NCBI RefSeq assembly: GCF_000162875.1
Contig: NZ_GG700630.1
Span: 1,220,968 to 1,284,967 of the forward strand
DNA length: 64,000 nucleotides
Reading direction: 5' to 3'
From: Slackia exigua ATCC 700122
GTDB taxonomy: Bacteria > Actinomycetota > Coriobacteriia > Coriobacteriales > Eggerthellaceae
Made by a program: the position numbers and the translations under genes. Shown piece after piece: positions 11,342-20,613 of the stretch. The notes under the pieces were generated by a model. The model had not been told where the DNA came from, made no database searches, and saw only the letters and a program-made list of their open reading frames with translations. The first letter of the stretch is position 1; each line of letters starts with the position of its first letter.

Positions 11342-12438
11342 GGAATGCGAACGAGGCGTTCGTAGACGCTCAATCCCGCTTCAAGGACGCGTTCGTCGAA
11401 ATCGAAGGTGCTCGCATGCAGCGGGATGCCTGTTCCCGTGCCCAGCAGCAAGAAGACGCCGGGAAGGTGCTGCTGGTAATGAGAGAAATCCTCGGCGATG
11501 AGAAGCGGTTCGGGAATCGTTTCGAGCTCAGGTATGGATTCCTTCGCCCGCGCGAAGAGCGCGGCGTCGTTGATGACCGGCGGATATCCTTCCGAAACAT
11601 CGACGGTGCAGGTGCAACCCTCCGCATCGGCGACTTTTCGAGCGATGTCCTTGATGGCGGCTTGCAGCGTCTGACGCTTCTCAAGGGAAAACGTGCGCAG
11701 GCTTCCCTCGACGACGCTCGTGGCCGCGATGGCGTTTCGGACCGTGCCGCTCGTCATGTGGCCGAACTTCAAGAGGCAGGGCTCCGATCGCTCCTTATCC
11801 ATGCGGACGTTCATCTCATGCACGAACATCGCCCCCGCAACCAGCGCGTCGCGTCCTTCGGCCGCCTTGGCGATGTGGCTCGAGACCCCGTTCATGGTGA
11901 CGGTTATTTCATTGCAGGCCGCCAGCAGCGCGCCGCTTCGACTGGCGATGGTGCCCTTCGGCAAGTCGGGCCACAGATGGAATCCGAAGATCCTATCCAC
12001 GCGATATCGTTCGAACACGCCCGACTTGCAGACGACGTTCGCGCCGCCGGTGGTTTCCTCGGCCGGCTGGAACACGAGCAGCACATTGCGCGCGATGCCT
12101 TCGGGATCGTGGGCGATGCGATGGGCGAGCCCGAGAACCATCGCCATATGGCCGTCGTGGCCGCATGCGTGCATGCGTCCCTCGTGCGTCGAACGGAACG
12201 GCACTCCTGTCTCCTCGCGGACGGGCAAGGCGTCCATATCCGACCGAATCGCCGTGGTCGCATCGGAACCGAAGTCGAAGAATGCGCAGACGGTGCTTTT
12301 GCAAGGTGAGAAGATCTCCGCGTCCGATCCGAGCGATTCGAGCTCGGTGCGCACATAATCGATGGTCTGGGGCAGATCGAAGTCGAGTTCGGGGATGCGA
12401 TGAAGATCGCGTCGGATGCGTGTGAGCGTATCGATCAT
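11338..12438 (-). CDS. M20 amidohydrolase, probable N-acetyl-diaminopimelate deacetylase
   Basis: A 366-aa M20D metallohydrolase with MHACGHDGHMAM (Cys/His metal ligands), FQPAEET (catalytic Glu) and SSHIAKAAEGRDAL in the dimerisation domain. The family removes acyl groups from amino acids and includes the Bacillus N-acetyl-L,L-diaminopimelate deacetylase. This gene lies beside dapH, which encodes the acetyltransferase of the same branch, and reads away from the lysine riboswitch that starts 128 nt upstream. ATG 12438 follows GAGGAGCC. It converges with the aminotransferase gene, overlapping its last 4 nt. Hippurate- or IAA-amino-acid-hydrolase-like activity cannot be excluded. Confidence 0.78.
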   Translation of the reverse strand: MIDTLTRIRRDLHRIPELDFDLPQTIDYVRTELESLGSDAEIFSPCKSTVCAFFDFGSDATTAIRSDMDALPVREETGVPFRSTHEGRMHACGHDGHMAMVLGLAHRIAHDPEGIARNVLLVFQPAEETTGGANVVCKSGVFERYRVDRIFGFHLWPDLPKGTIASRSGALLAACNEITVTMNGVSSHIAKAAEGRDALVAGAMFVHEMNVRMDKERSEPCLLKFGHMTSGTVRNAIAATSVVEGSLRTFSLEKRQTLQAAIKDIARKVADAEGCTCTVDVSEGYPPVINDAALFARAKESIPELETIPEPLLIAEDFSHYQQHLPGVFLLLGTGTGIPLHASTFDFDERVLEAGLSVYERLVRIP

Positions 12439-12565
12439 AGGGGCTCCTCGCGTGAGCGGCTTGTTTCGTCGGATTATATCCGCGACCCTCCGAAAAACGG
12501 GTCTTTTATGCGTCGACGTAAATTCTCTATGCCAGACGCATCGGGCATGATACGTTGCTTCCTAC

Positions 12566-12721
12566 GATAGAGGCGCGAACAAGAGGGCGCTCGGTCGAGC
12601 CGGCGGGCCACGACACCGAGCAAGGGCGCGTTCGCCGAACCGGCGGGCCAGGCATGGCACGACGGTGGGACGTCGGGGGATACCGGACGGACTGTCTGCG
12701 CGAGATCGCAGGGGTGCTATC
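12566..12721 (+). promoter_or_regulatory. Lysine riboswitch (L box) upstream of lysA
   Basis: Conserved L-box elements appear in order. GATAGAGGCGCGAAC opens the element, followed by AAGAG, CGCCGAACCGG, GGACTGTCTG and the closing GGGGTGCTATCT. The P1 stem is GATAG (12566-12570) with CTATC (12717-12721). Downstream, GGCAGG-GCAT-CCTGCC abuts TAGGAGG and a second AAGGAGG at the lysA start, so control may be translational or by a competing hairpin. The element explains the 368-bp gap between the deacetylase and lysA genes. Lysine should repress the lysA-dapA-dapB-dapH operon. Confidence 0.92.
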
Positions 12722-12806
12722 TGCCCAAGAGGGAACGCCGTCGCGCATGGCCTCTTTCGATTTCCGGCAGGGCATCCTGCCTAGGAGGTTCACAAGGAGG
12801 ACGTGC

Positions 12807-14081
12807 ATGGAGAAGGTTCCGTTCATAAGCCGCGACGAGGCCGAGGCCATCGCCGCGTGCTATCCGACCCCGTTCCATCTCTACGACGAAGCGGGAATCA
12901 GACGAAATATCGAGTCGCTCGTCAGGGCGTTCTCGTGGAACCCTGGTTTTCGCGAGTATTTCGCCGTGAAAGCGACGCCGAATCCGTTCATCATCGAAAT
13001 CCTTCAGGAATACGGCTGCGGATGCGACTGCTCGTCCTACGCCGAACTTGTGCTCGCGGATGCCTGCGGTGCGCATGGCTCCGACATCATGTTCTCGTCG
13101 AACGAGACGCCGGAAGAGGATTTCAGGCTGGCGTCGCAGCTCGGCGCGACGATCAATCTGGACGACATCACGCATATCGACGTGCTCGAAAGCGTTATCG
13201 GCCGCATCCCTAAGACCATTTCGTGCCGATACAACCCCGGCGGCACGTTCGAAGTTGCGAACGGCATCATGGACAACCCGGGCGATGCGAAATACGGCAT
13301 GACGGATGACCAGTTCATAGAGGCTTTCCGTATATTGAAGGCGAAGGGGGCCAAGGAGTTCGGCATCCATGCCTTCCTTGCGAGCAATACCGTCACGAAC
13401 GAGTACTATCCGAAGCTGGCGGGCATTCTGTTCGACGTCGCCGTGCGCGTCGCGCGCGAGGCCGACGTGCATATCGGCTTCATCAACCTCTCCGGCGGCA
13501 TCGGCATTCCATATACCCCTGACCAGGAGCCGAACGATATCGAGGCGATCGGCGAGGGAGTGCGTCGGAAATTCGAAGATATCCTGGTGCCGGCAGGCAT
13601 GGGCGATGTCGCCCTCTTCACGGAACTCGGCCGTTTTGTGACGGGGCCGTATGGTTGCCTGATCACGCGGGCAATTCGGGAGAAGCACACATACAAGGAC
13701 TACATCGGCGTCGATGCCTGCGCGGCGAATCTCATGCGTCCCGCCATCTACGGCGCCTACCACCATATAACCGTTCTGGGGAAGGAGGCCGCCGAGCGCG
13801 ACCATACCTACGATATCGTAGGCGGGCTCTGCGAGAACAACGACAAATTCGCCGTCGATCGAGCTCTCCCCCGCATCGACAGAGGGGATCTTCTCGTCAT
13901 CCACGACGCCGGCGCCCATGGACATGCGATGGGGTACAACTACAACGGCCGCCTGCGATCCGCGGAGCTTCTCTTGAGGCCCGACGGCTCCGTCAAGCTC
14001 ATTCGCCGCGCCGAGACGACCCAGGACTATTTCGCGACCCTGGACTGCTTCGACGAGTTCAAGCGGCTCGCAGGGAAATAA
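12807..14081 (+). CDS. lysA: Diaminopimelate decarboxylase
   Basis: Last step of lysine synthesis: decarboxylates meso-diaminopimelate. A fold-type III PLP enzyme of 424 aa. Lys55 in YFAVKATPNP forms the Schiff base, INLSGGIGIPY matches the phosphate-binding Gly loop, and GGLCENNDKF holds the catalytic Cys (CENND rather than the commoner CESGD, a variant I have also seen annotated as LysA). ATG 12807 follows AAGGAGG by 6 nt. The frame is open back to 12555, but that stretch is the riboswitch. First gene of the operon. Confidence 0.93.
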   Translation: MEKVPFISRDEAEAIAACYPTPFHLYDEAGIRRNIESLVRAFSWNPGFREYFAVKATPNPFIIEILQEYGCGCDCSSYAELVLADACGAHGSDIMFSSNETPEEDFRLASQLGATINLDDITHIDVLESVIGRIPKTISCRYNPGGTFEVANGIMDNPGDAKYGMTDDQFIEAFRILKAKGAKEFGIHAFLASNTVTNEYYPKLAGILFDVAVRVAREADVHIGFINLSGGIGIPYTPDQEPNDIEAIGEGVRRKFEDILVPAGMGDVALFTELGRFVTGPYGCLITRAIREKHTYKDYIGVDACAANLMRPAIYGAYHHITVLGKEAAERDHTYDIVGGLCENNDKFAVDRALPRIDRGDLLVIHDAGAHGHAMGYNYNGRLRSAELLLRPDGSVKLIRRAETTQDYFATLDCFDEFKRLAGK

Positions 14082-14156
14082 GGCGTCCGCACGGGCGTTT
14101 TTGGGCCGAAACATGCGCGAGGCATCGGTTTTCGCGCGAGAGAAAGGGAGACCGCT

Positions 14157-15047
14157 ATGGACATTCGAGGGCTTGAAGGCTCTATCGTGGCGCTGGTCAC
14201 GCCGTTCGCGGAGGACGGCTCGATCGATTTCGATGCGCTCGGCCGTCTCGTCGATTTGCATCTCGGGGCAGGAACCGATGCGCTGCTCGTGCTGGGAACG
14301 ACGGGCGAATCGTCGACCATGACCCATGAAGAGGACGACGCCGTCTGCGAGTTCGTCGTCAGGCGCGTTGCCGGACGCATGCCCGTCATCGCGGGGAGCG
14401 GCTCGAATTCGACCGAGACGATGAAGGAGAAGAGCCTGCGTCTGCAGGAGTTGGGCGCCGATGGGCTGCTCCTCATCACTCCTTACTACAACAAGACGAA
14501 CGAGGAAGGGATGTATCGGCACTTCAAGACCGTGCTCGATGCGGTCGACATCCCGTGCATCCTCTACAACGTGCCGGGCCGTACGGGCTGCTCCATCCCC
14601 GAGCCTGTCGTCGAGCGCCTGGCGCGCCATCCAAACGCCGTCGCCATCAAAGAGGCTTCGGGATCCATCGCGTATGCGAGCAGGATCGCGCGGCATCTGT
14701 CCGATGACTTCGTCATGTATTCGGGCAACGACGATATGGTGGTTCCTCTGCTCGCGCTCGGTGCCAAAGGCGTCATATCGGTGTGGGCGAACGTCGCGCC
14801 TGCGACCGTCCATGGCATGGTGACGGATTGGATGGAGGGGCGCACGGATGCGGCGCTCGCAACCCAGCTTTCATCGCTTGACCTGATCGATGCTCTGTTC
14901 TGCGAGGTCAATCCGATACCTGTGAAGGCCGCCCTTGAAAAGATGGGGTACGGGCGGGCGATATACCGACAGCCGCTCGACTGCATATCGCAGACGGCGG
15001 ATGCCCGACTGACCACGGCTATGAAGGAGGCTGGTCTTGTTGGCTAA
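14157..15047 (+). CDS. dapA: 4-hydroxy-tetrahydrodipicolinate synthase
   Basis: Condenses pyruvate with aspartate semialdehyde, the entry to the lysine branch. A TIM-barrel class I aldolase of 296 aa with GTTGES (Thr48-Thr49), Tyr137 in LYNVPGRTG and Schiff-base Lys165 in VAIKEASGS. ATG 14157 follows AAAGGGAG. It sits 75 nt after lysA; a weak hairpin with a T-run there (about 14086-14110) may attenuate. The 3' end overlaps the dapB start. Confidence 0.96.
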   Translation: MDIRGLEGSIVALVTPFAEDGSIDFDALGRLVDLHLGAGTDALLVLGTTGESSTMTHEEDDAVCEFVVRRVAGRMPVIAGSGSNSTETMKEKSLRLQELGADGLLLITPYYNKTNEEGMYRHFKTVLDAVDIPCILYNVPGRTGCSIPEPVVERLARHPNAVAIKEASGSIAYASRIARHLSDDFVMYSGNDDMVVPLLALGAKGVISVWANVAPATVHGMVTDWMEGRTDAALATQLSSLDLIDALFCEVNPIPVKAALEKMGYGRAIYRQPLDCISQTADARLTTAMKEAGLVG

Positions 15048-15777
15048 GGTGCTTGTGGTGGGGGATGGACGCATGGGCTCCATCGTTTGCGACATCGTGC
15101 GCGATGCACCCGATCTCGAGCTGGCGGGCGTCGTAGGAAAGGATTCCGCGGGCCTGCTTTCCGATGGGTCGGTCGAGGCGGATGTCGTCGTCGACTTCTC
15201 GCATAAGGCTATGCTCGCGGACGTGGAAGCCTTCGTCGCGCAAACCCGAGCGGCGCTGGTGTCGGGCACGACGGGATACGATGACGGCGACATGGCGCGA
15301 CTTCAGGCGCTTTCCCATAAAGCGGCCGTCATTCACAGCGCCAATTATTCCATCGGCGTCGCCGCCCTGCGTCACCTCGCCTCGCATGCGGCGCGCCTGC
15401 TCGAAGGTTTCGATATCGAGATCGTGGAAACGCACCACAACAAGAAAGCCGACGCCCCAAGCGGCACGGCGAAGATGCTGCTCGCAGCCGTCGATCCCGA
15501 GGCCCGCGCCGATGTGGTGCACGGGCGCGAAGGCATGACGGGCGCGCGCAAGCCGACCGAGATAGGCATCCATGCCGTCCGCGGAGGAACCGTTGCAGGA
15601 ACGCACACCGTGCATTTCTTCGGGCAGGAAGAGGAGGTGTCGCTCACGCATCGCGCGTCGAGTCGCCGCATCTTCGCCGAAGGCGCCGTCGAGGCGGCGC
15701 GAAGGATCGCCGGGCGTCCCGCCGGCATGTACACGTTCGACGATTTGCTGTTCGCGGACAAGGAAGGAATTCGATGA
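15037..15777 (+). CDS. dapB: 4-hydroxy-tetrahydrodipicolinate reductase
   Basis: NAD(P)H-dependent second step of the diaminopimelate pathway, 246 aa. The N-terminal Rossmann motif is VVGDGRMGS and the active-site block is [15 protein letters not shown]. It has no ATG start: TTG 15037 lies 6 nt after AAGGAGG, and a second TTG at 15040 is equally in frame. It overlaps dapA by 11 nt and dapH by 4 nt (ATGA), so the three are translationally coupled. Confidence 0.95.
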   Translation: MLAKVLVVGDGRMGSIVCDIVRDAPDLELAGVVGKDSAGLLSDGSVEADVVVDFSHKAMLADVEAFVAQTRAALVSGTTGYDDGDMARLQALSHKAAVIHSANYSIGVAALRHLASHAARLLEGFDIEIVETHHNKKADAPSGTAKMLLAAVDPEARADVVHGREGMTGARKPTEIGIHAVRGGTVAGTHTVHFFGQEEEVSLTHRASSRRIFAEGAVEAARRIAGRPAGMYTFDDLLFADKEGIR

Positions 15778-16493
15778 ACGCCGAAGACATCATTGCCTAT
15801 ATCGCCGCATCCGAAAAGAAGACCCCGGTCAAGGTCTATCTCAAGATGAAGGATGGACGCACGTTCGAACCGTGCGCCTATGCCGGCCGTGCCGACGTGC
15901 GTGCATACGGAACGCCCGACGGCATGGTCGTCTTCGCCGACTGGTCGGATGCGAGCCGCATGCTTTCCGACCAAGCCTCGTCCATCGAACATTTCGACGT
16001 CGAATTCGATCGCCGCAATTCGGGCGTTCCTTTGCTCGACACCCGTAGCGTCAATGCGCGCATCGAACCCGGCGCCATCATTCGCGACCGTGTGGAGATC
16101 GGCGATAACGCCGTCATCATGATGGGTGCCATCATCAATATCGGATCGGTTGTCGGCGAAGGCACGATGATCGATATGGGCTGCGTCCTCGGGGGGCGCG
16201 CCATCGTCGGCAAACGCTGCCATATCGGCGCCGGCACCGTGCTTGCGGGCGTCGTGGAACCCGCAAGCGCCACGCCTGTCGTCATCGAAGACGACGTCAT
16301 GATCGGCGCGAACGCCGTCGTGCTCGAAGGTTGCCGCGTGGGTGCCGGGTCTGTCGTCGCCGCCGGCGCGGTCGTCGTATCGGACGTGGCTCCCGGATCC
16401 GTCGTCGCCGGCATTCCTGCGAAGGTCATCAAGATGAAGGACGGGAAGACCGAATCCAAGACCGCGCTGGTGGATGCGTTGAGGACGCTATAG
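15774..16493 (+). CDS. dapH: 2,3,4,5-tetrahydropyridine-2,6-dicarboxylate N-acetyltransferase
   Basis: Acetylates tetrahydrodipicolinate and so defines the acetylase variant of the DAP pathway. A 239-aa protein: an N-terminal alpha/beta domain ([20 protein letters not shown]) is followed by left-handed beta-helix hexapeptide repeats ([50 protein letters not shown]). This size and layout fit DapH rather than the longer succinylase DapD. Its ATG overlaps the dapB stop. Together with the nearby deacetylase and aminotransferase genes, the branch is complete except for the epimerase. Confidence 0.92.
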   Translation: MNAEDIIAYIAASEKKTPVKVYLKMKDGRTFEPCAYAGRADVRAYGTPDGMVVFADWSDASRMLSDQASSIEHFDVEFDRRNSGVPLLDTRSVNARIEPGAIIRDRVEIGDNAVIMMGAIINIGSVVGEGTMIDMGCVLGGRAIVGKRCHIGAGTVLAGVVEPASATPVVIEDDVMIGANAVVLEGCRVGAGSVVAAGAVVVSDVAPGSVVAGIPAKVIKMKDGKTESKTALVDALRTL

Positions 16494-16570
16494 CGTCCAT
16501 CGATGACAGGCGCCTTTCTTCATGAAGGAATGCCCATTCGAGTCCTTGTGGTATCCTGCTGGGAGCTTTC

Positions 16571-16658
16571 GGAGGAATGGCCGAGCGGTTGAAGGCACTT
16601 GTCTTGAAAACAAGCAGGGCGAAAGCTCTCGTGGGTTCAAATCCTACTTCCTCCGCCA
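16571..16658 (+). tRNA. tRNA-Ser(TGA)
   Basis: Class II tRNA with acceptor GGAGGAA/TTCCTCC, anticodon stem CTTGT/ACAAG around a loop with TGA, a long variable arm (CAGGGCGAAAGCTCTCG), GGTTCAAATCC, and encoded CCA at 16656-16658. Confidence 0.96.
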
Positions 16659-16666
16659 GATGATTC

Positions 16667-16691
16667 GCCCCGCCTTCGTGCGGGGCTTTTT
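16667..16691 (+). terminator. Terminator of tRNA-Ser(TGA)
   Basis: Hairpin GCCCCGC-CTTCGT-GCGGGGC (16667-16686) followed by five T. Confidence 0.88.
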
Positions 16692-16763
16692 CCTAGAAGC
16701 GTGCAAGGAGCGCAAGGAACGCATGTGCGTCTGAGGGCCGTTCGCCCATGAAGAGCGCTTCCT

Positions 16764-18362
16764 TTAGCGAGGCGCGGGCATCGATTCGTAGAGATCGATG
16801 ATCTCGGCGCGGTTGTGCGTGTCGCATTTGCGATAGATGTTGCGCAGGTGCGATTTCACCGTCGCTTCCGAGATGTAGAGCGCGTTCTCGATATGTTTGA
16901 GGCCGTGTCCCGTGACCCAAAGCTCGAAAACGTCGCGTTCGCGGCGCGAAAGCCCGTACGCGTCGACGAATCGGGCGATAGGGTCGGGTCCGTATGCTGC
17001 TGCGGCTTCCTGAGGAATCGCGCGCGGTTGCGCAAAGGAGGTTTCCGCGGCCGTATTCTCGGGGCGGTTCGTGCGGTCTTGGTCGCCCGAAACGACTTCC
17101 GAGCACCGCATCTCCGCGCCTTTTCCTATCGTCGTGCCGTGCTCGGCGCGTCCGTCGCTCGTTTTCGTCGACGGATTGTCGGATCGCCTGCATTCAGGCG
17201 CGTCGTTCGATGCCTCGCCGTTCTCATCGACGTTGATGACGAACGTGCCGTCGCCGAATGCGAATCCGACGGCGATGATGATGAGCACGATGATGATGCC
17301 CGAAAACAAGGCTTGGTCGACCATCGCCGCCGCGACGTTGTGCCCGAGCACGTTTCCGAGGACCTCGGCGAGCCAGCCCACGGCGAAGACCGCATACGCT
17401 TGCACCGGAGTCGAGCGGGCGGCGATGCAGAGCACGGTCCATAGCACGACATCGGCCGTGATGTAGGTGAAATACAAGAGCGACACGCTGATGTGCAGAA
17501 CGCTGCCCAACACGAAGGCGAGCGCCGCGATGGCGACCATGAGCATCTTATAGAGCATCGAGGTGTCTATGGTCTTACGTACGATGCGGGCGCTTGCGAT
17601 GAAGAACGCCGATCCGAGAAGCGGAATGAGGAGATAGATGGGATTGAGTGCATGCACGAACGTGTCCGACTCTTCAGTGGCAACGCCTAGGGCTCCGACG
17701 ACGAAGAAGACGATGGCGATGCCGAGCAGCGTTCGCGACGGCACGGCTTCCCGTACCGCTTCCACGGGGCCGTGCGATCCGTGGAAATCTCGATAATCTT
17801 GCGCCGACCGCCCAGCCTCCATGACGAGCGTGCTCGGGGGCGGCAGGAGGATCCACGAAACGAGGGGTATGGCGGTGATCGCGGCGCTTGCTGCGCGCGG
17901 CGGCAACGCCAGGATTCCGATCGATGCGGCGGCAGCGATAAGCAAGGCTATGCCTGCGCAGGTCACAATCGCGCGCGGCATCATGCGGACGAACACGTCG
18001 AACCAGGACATGAGCACGAGGATAGTAAACGTTCCGGAAAGGACCGTTCCTACCATGCCGATGGCCGGGCTTTCGGCGAAGGCGGGATACGAGTAGAGGA
18101 ACGTGCCAACCGCGATCGCCGCAGCGCATGCGAGCGCGCGAAGGCTGCGGCCCGAGAACGGGGCCATGCGTCCATAGAGCGCGAGCGCGCAGAGGCAGGC
18201 GATCGCTCCTGACAGCATCGAATACGTGGTGACTGCCGTGGTCGACAGGATGCTGAACGCTCCAGAAAACAGAGAGACTGTAGCCCAGCAGCTGATGAGG
18301 CCGAAACCCGTGCCGTAGGCGATATGCGATGCCGATAGCTCGATCTTTTCCTGCGTAGACAT
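16764..18362 (-). CDS. LuxR-family regulator with polytopic membrane sensor domain
   Basis: A 532-aa membrane regulator. Residues about 1-390 contain some 12 hydrophobic helices in two blocks separated by a hydrophilic stretch (RSAQDYRDFHGSHGPVEAV). A disordered acidic/polar linker (about 390-460) follows. The C-terminus is a LuxR HTH (LSRRERDVFELWVTGHGLK...ATVKSHLRNIYRK). There is no receiver domain, so the membrane part probably senses the signal directly. This architecture is strongly expanded in Eggerthellaceae, usually next to respiratory reductases. Here the gene is divergent from a Tat-exported flavin reductase gene, which it probably controls. ATG 18362 follows GAGGGG. Confidence 0.88.
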   Translation of the reverse strand: MSTQEKIELSASHIAYGTGFGLISCWATVSLFSGAFSILSTTAVTTYSMLSGAIACLCALALYGRMAPFSGRSLRALACAAAIAVGTFLYSYPAFAESPAIGMVGTVLSGTFTILVLMSWFDVFVRMMPRAIVTCAGIALLIAAAASIGILALPPRAASAAITAIPLVSWILLPPPSTLVMEAGRSAQDYRDFHGSHGPVEAVREAVPSRTLLGIAIVFFVVGALGVATEESDTFVHALNPIYLLIPLLGSAFFIASARIVRKTIDTSMLYKMLMVAIAALAFVLGSVLHISVSLLYFTYITADVVLWTVLCIAARSTPVQAYAVFAVGWLAEVLGNVLGHNVAAAMVDQALFSGIIIVLIIIAVGFAFGDGTFVINVDENGEASNDAPECRRSDNPSTKTSDGRAEHGTTIGKGAEMRCSEVVSGDQDRTNRPENTAAETSFAQPRAIPQEAAAAYGPDPIARFVDAYGLSRRERDVFELWVTGHGLKHIENALYISEATVKSHLRNIYRKCDTHNRAEIIDLYESMPAPR

Positions 18363-18649
18363 TCATCACCCCTCGTCTCCCGACGCGCATTATCGCATAG
18401 GCGCGACGCGGCGTTCTTTACGCAGAGGCTCATGGAGCTAAAGGGATGAATTCTGCGTTTAGCCAGGTGGGCTGCTCTCATACCCGGCATTTTCAACCAT
18501 AGGGGATGGTGCGCGCGCCGGTCTTCTTCGGCATAATCCCTTCCTATCGGGCTTGCGGCGGCCTGGATTCGCGCCGCGGCCGAGGAGGGATGTTCGCCAG
18601 GGAACGATCGAACCGTCCGCGTATGGGCGGACGAAGGGAAGGACGCATC
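18363..18649. promoter_or_regulatory. Divergent control region with an inverted repeat
   Basis: 287 bp between the LuxR gene and the flavin reductase gene, with no credible gene. ACGCAGA (18420-18426) and TCTGCGT (18452-18458) form an inverted repeat centred 32 nt apart, which could bind a dimeric regulator. No clear promoter hexamers were found. Confidence 0.35.
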
Positions 18650-20434
18650 ATGTCTGCTTCTATGAGCCGTAGGAATTTCCTGTCCGGCGCCGCCATCGCA
18701 AGCGCCGCCATCGCCGGAGGCGCTGCGCTCGCCGGGTGCGCGCCGAAGTCCGACGGAGCCGCTGCCGAATCGAAGCCCGGCGCAGCCGCGGTGTCGACGG
18801 CTACCGTCGGATACGACGGCACCGGCGTGCTTCCTTGGCTCGGCGAGGCGCCGGTCATTTCCGACGCCGACATCGAGGAAGAGATCGACGCCGACGTGGT
18901 CGTCGTCGGCCTGGGCGGCGCCGGCGTCGTTGCGGCCCGCGCCGCCGTCGAGGCGGGCGCGAAGCTCGTGTGCCTCGAGGCCTCTCCCCGCATGAACAGC
19001 GTCGCATCCGACATGGCCATCCTCGGCGGCCAGACCATGGCGAAGTGGGGTCGCGGCGACGGATTCCTCAAGACTTTCGACGTGGTGGATATGCATATGA
19101 CCGAATGCAGCCATCACAGCAAATACGGCATCATCAAGCGCTGGGCCGACGAGGTCGGCGAGACCTTCGACTGGTTCATCAGCGCGAGCCAGAGCCTGTA
19201 TATCACCGACGAGACCTGGTCGGAGGTTCCTGAGGAAAGCCAGAAGAACTACCTGTATCCGTACTTCTATCCGATGCTCGAAGAATACGACTACACCAAG
19301 GAATCCATGCCCTGCTACCCGACCTCCATCGGGTTCAGCAGCCTTGAGAAGGTCATGTCCGACAACCTTCAGGTGGCCATCGACGGCGGCGCGGACGTGC
19401 GCTACAACACCAAGGGCGTCGAGCTCATCAAGGACGATGCCGGCGCCATCGCAGGCATCTACGCCCAGGCGGCCGACTCCGGCAAATACATCAAGATCAA
19501 TGCGAAAGGCGTCGTCATCGCGACGGGCGACTACCTGGCCAACGAAGAGATGATGAAGTTCTATGCGCCCCAGTGCGTCGAGAACGGCATCCAGATCCTC
19601 AGCCTGGATATGGATTCCAAGGGCAGCTACACGAACGTGGGCGACGGCCACAAGATGGGCGTCTGGGCCGGTGCCGCGATCGAGCAGTGGCATGCCCCGA
19701 TGATCCATCACATGGGAGGCGGCGCCGGAGCCGACGGCCGCGGCGTCATCGGCAACAACGGCTACCTCTGGCTCAACCTCCACGGCGAGCGCTTCATGAA
19801 CGAAGATATCGCCGGCCAGCAGCTCGAGAACCAGGTCGAACTGCAGCCGCAGCGCAGGGCCTACCAGTTCTTCGACGCGTCGTGGCCCGAGCAGCTCAAG
19901 TTCTTCCCTGCCGCGCACGGCGTCGCCTGCATCTACCGCGAAGACGCCCTGCCGGACTACACCGCGTCCGGCCTGCGCATCAACGTGCGCACCGATGCCG
20001 ATATCCAGAAGGCCGTCGACGAAGGGCGCTGCCTGAAGGCCGACACGCTCGACGAGCTGCTCTCGAAGATCGAGGGCATGGATACCGCCGCCGCCAAGGC
20101 CTCCATCGATCGCTACAACGAGCTGTGCAAGGCCGGCGAAGACACCGACTTCGGCAAGAGCGCGAAGCGCCTCTTCGCGCTTGAGAACGGCCCCTTCTAC
20201 GCGGCCGAATGCGGCTGCGCCCTGACGCTCGCCAACCTCGGCGGGCTGGAATCCGACGAGAACTGCCATGTGTATTCGACCGAGCGGGAGATCATTCCCG
20301 GCCTGTACGTCTGCGGCGCTCCCCAGGGCGGGCGCTTCAACGTCCAGTATCCGATTTCCCTCAAGGGCCTGAGCGAGTCGATGTGCATGTTCTACGGGCG
20401 CGTCGCCGGTACGAATGCCGCGAAGCGCGCGTAA
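18650..20434 (+). CDS. Tat-exported FAD-dependent reductase (fumarate/urocanate reductase family)
   Basis: A 594-aa flavoprotein. The N-terminus has the twin-arginine motif SRRNFLSGA, a hydrophobic stretch and a lipobox-like ALAGC, so it is exported folded and probably lipid-anchored outside the membrane. The FAD-binding Rossmann fold is VVVVGLGGAGVVAARAAVEAG. The C-terminal QGGRFNVQYPISLKGLSESM fits the FAD_binding_2 cap. There is no FMN-binding or cytochrome c domain, so electrons must come from a separate partner not encoded beside it. Relatives reduce fumarate, urocanate or other enoates; the substrate is not predictable here. The start at ATG 18650 follows GAAGGGAAGG. Probably regulated by the divergent LuxR protein. 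Confidence 0.85.
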   Translation: MSASMSRRNFLSGAAIASAAIAGGAALAGCAPKSDGAAAESKPGAAAVSTATVGYDGTGVLPWLGEAPVISDADIEEEIDADVVVVGLGGAGVVAARAAVEAGAKLVCLEASPRMNSVASDMAILGGQTMAKWGRGDGFLKTFDVVDMHMTECSHHSKYGIIKRWADEVGETFDWFISASQSLYITDETWSEVPEESQKNYLYPYFYPMLEEYDYTKESMPCYPTSIGFSSLEKVMSDNLQVAIDGGADVRYNTKGVELIKDDAGAIAGIYAQAADSGKYIKINAKGVVIATGDYLANEEMMKFYAPQCVENGIQILSLDMDSKGSYTNVGDGHKMGVWAGAAIEQWHAPMIHHMGGGAGADGRGVIGNNGYLWLNLHGERFMNEDIAGQQLENQVELQPQRRAYQFFDASWPEQLKFFPAAHGVACIYREDALPDYTASGLRINVRTDADIQKAVDEGRCLKADTLDELLSKIEGMDTAAAKASIDRYNELCKAGEDTDFGKSAKRLFALENGPFYAAECGCALTLANLGGLESDENCHVYSTEREIIPGLYVCGAPQGGRFNVQYPISLKGLSESMCMFYGRVAGTNAAKRA

Positions 20435-20540
20435 CGCCGCGATTGAACGATTCTTGGCACGAATCGCGCGACGGCACCCCCTTCTCTCAGGCCGCCGCAC
20501 GAAGGATGTCGTGCAGGCGAAGCTTCTTCGCCGCATATGA

Positions 20541-20575
20541 CGATGGGCCGAAGGCGCGCCGCCTTCGGCCCATCG
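20541..20575 (+). terminator. Probable terminator after the flavin reductase gene
   Basis: A 15-bp perfect stem (CGATGGGCCGAAGGC and its complement) with a 5-nt loop, followed only by a weak TGCGTTTTC tail. It separates the reductase gene from the tadA promoter. Confidence 0.55.
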
Positions 20576-20579
20576 TGCG

Positions 20580-20607
20580 TTTTCAGGCGTTTCTGTGCAC
20601 GTATAAT
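20580..20607 (+). promoter_or_regulatory. Promoter of tadA-ispE, possibly leaderless
   Basis: TTTTCA (20580-20585), a 16-nt spacer and a consensus TATAAT (20602-20607). The -10 box ends only 6 nt before ATG 20614, so transcription would begin at or next to the start codon. Confidence 0.6.
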
Positions 20608-20613
20608 GGCGGC

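Noticed and set aside
12555-12806. In-frame 5' extension of lysA
   Set aside because: The bases form the lysine riboswitch, and the strong AAGGAGG precedes ATG 12807.
12717-14813. 698-codon minus-strand open frame opposite lysA and dapA
   Set aside because: Shadow of two well-identified genes; composition is typical of antisense GC-rich sequence and no motif is present.
18050-20536. 828-codon minus-strand open frame opposite the flavin reductase gene
   Set aside because: It has no recognisable domains and is rich in Arg, Ala and Val as expected for an antisense shadow of a GC-rich gene. The plus strand encodes a clear Tat-targeted flavoprotein.
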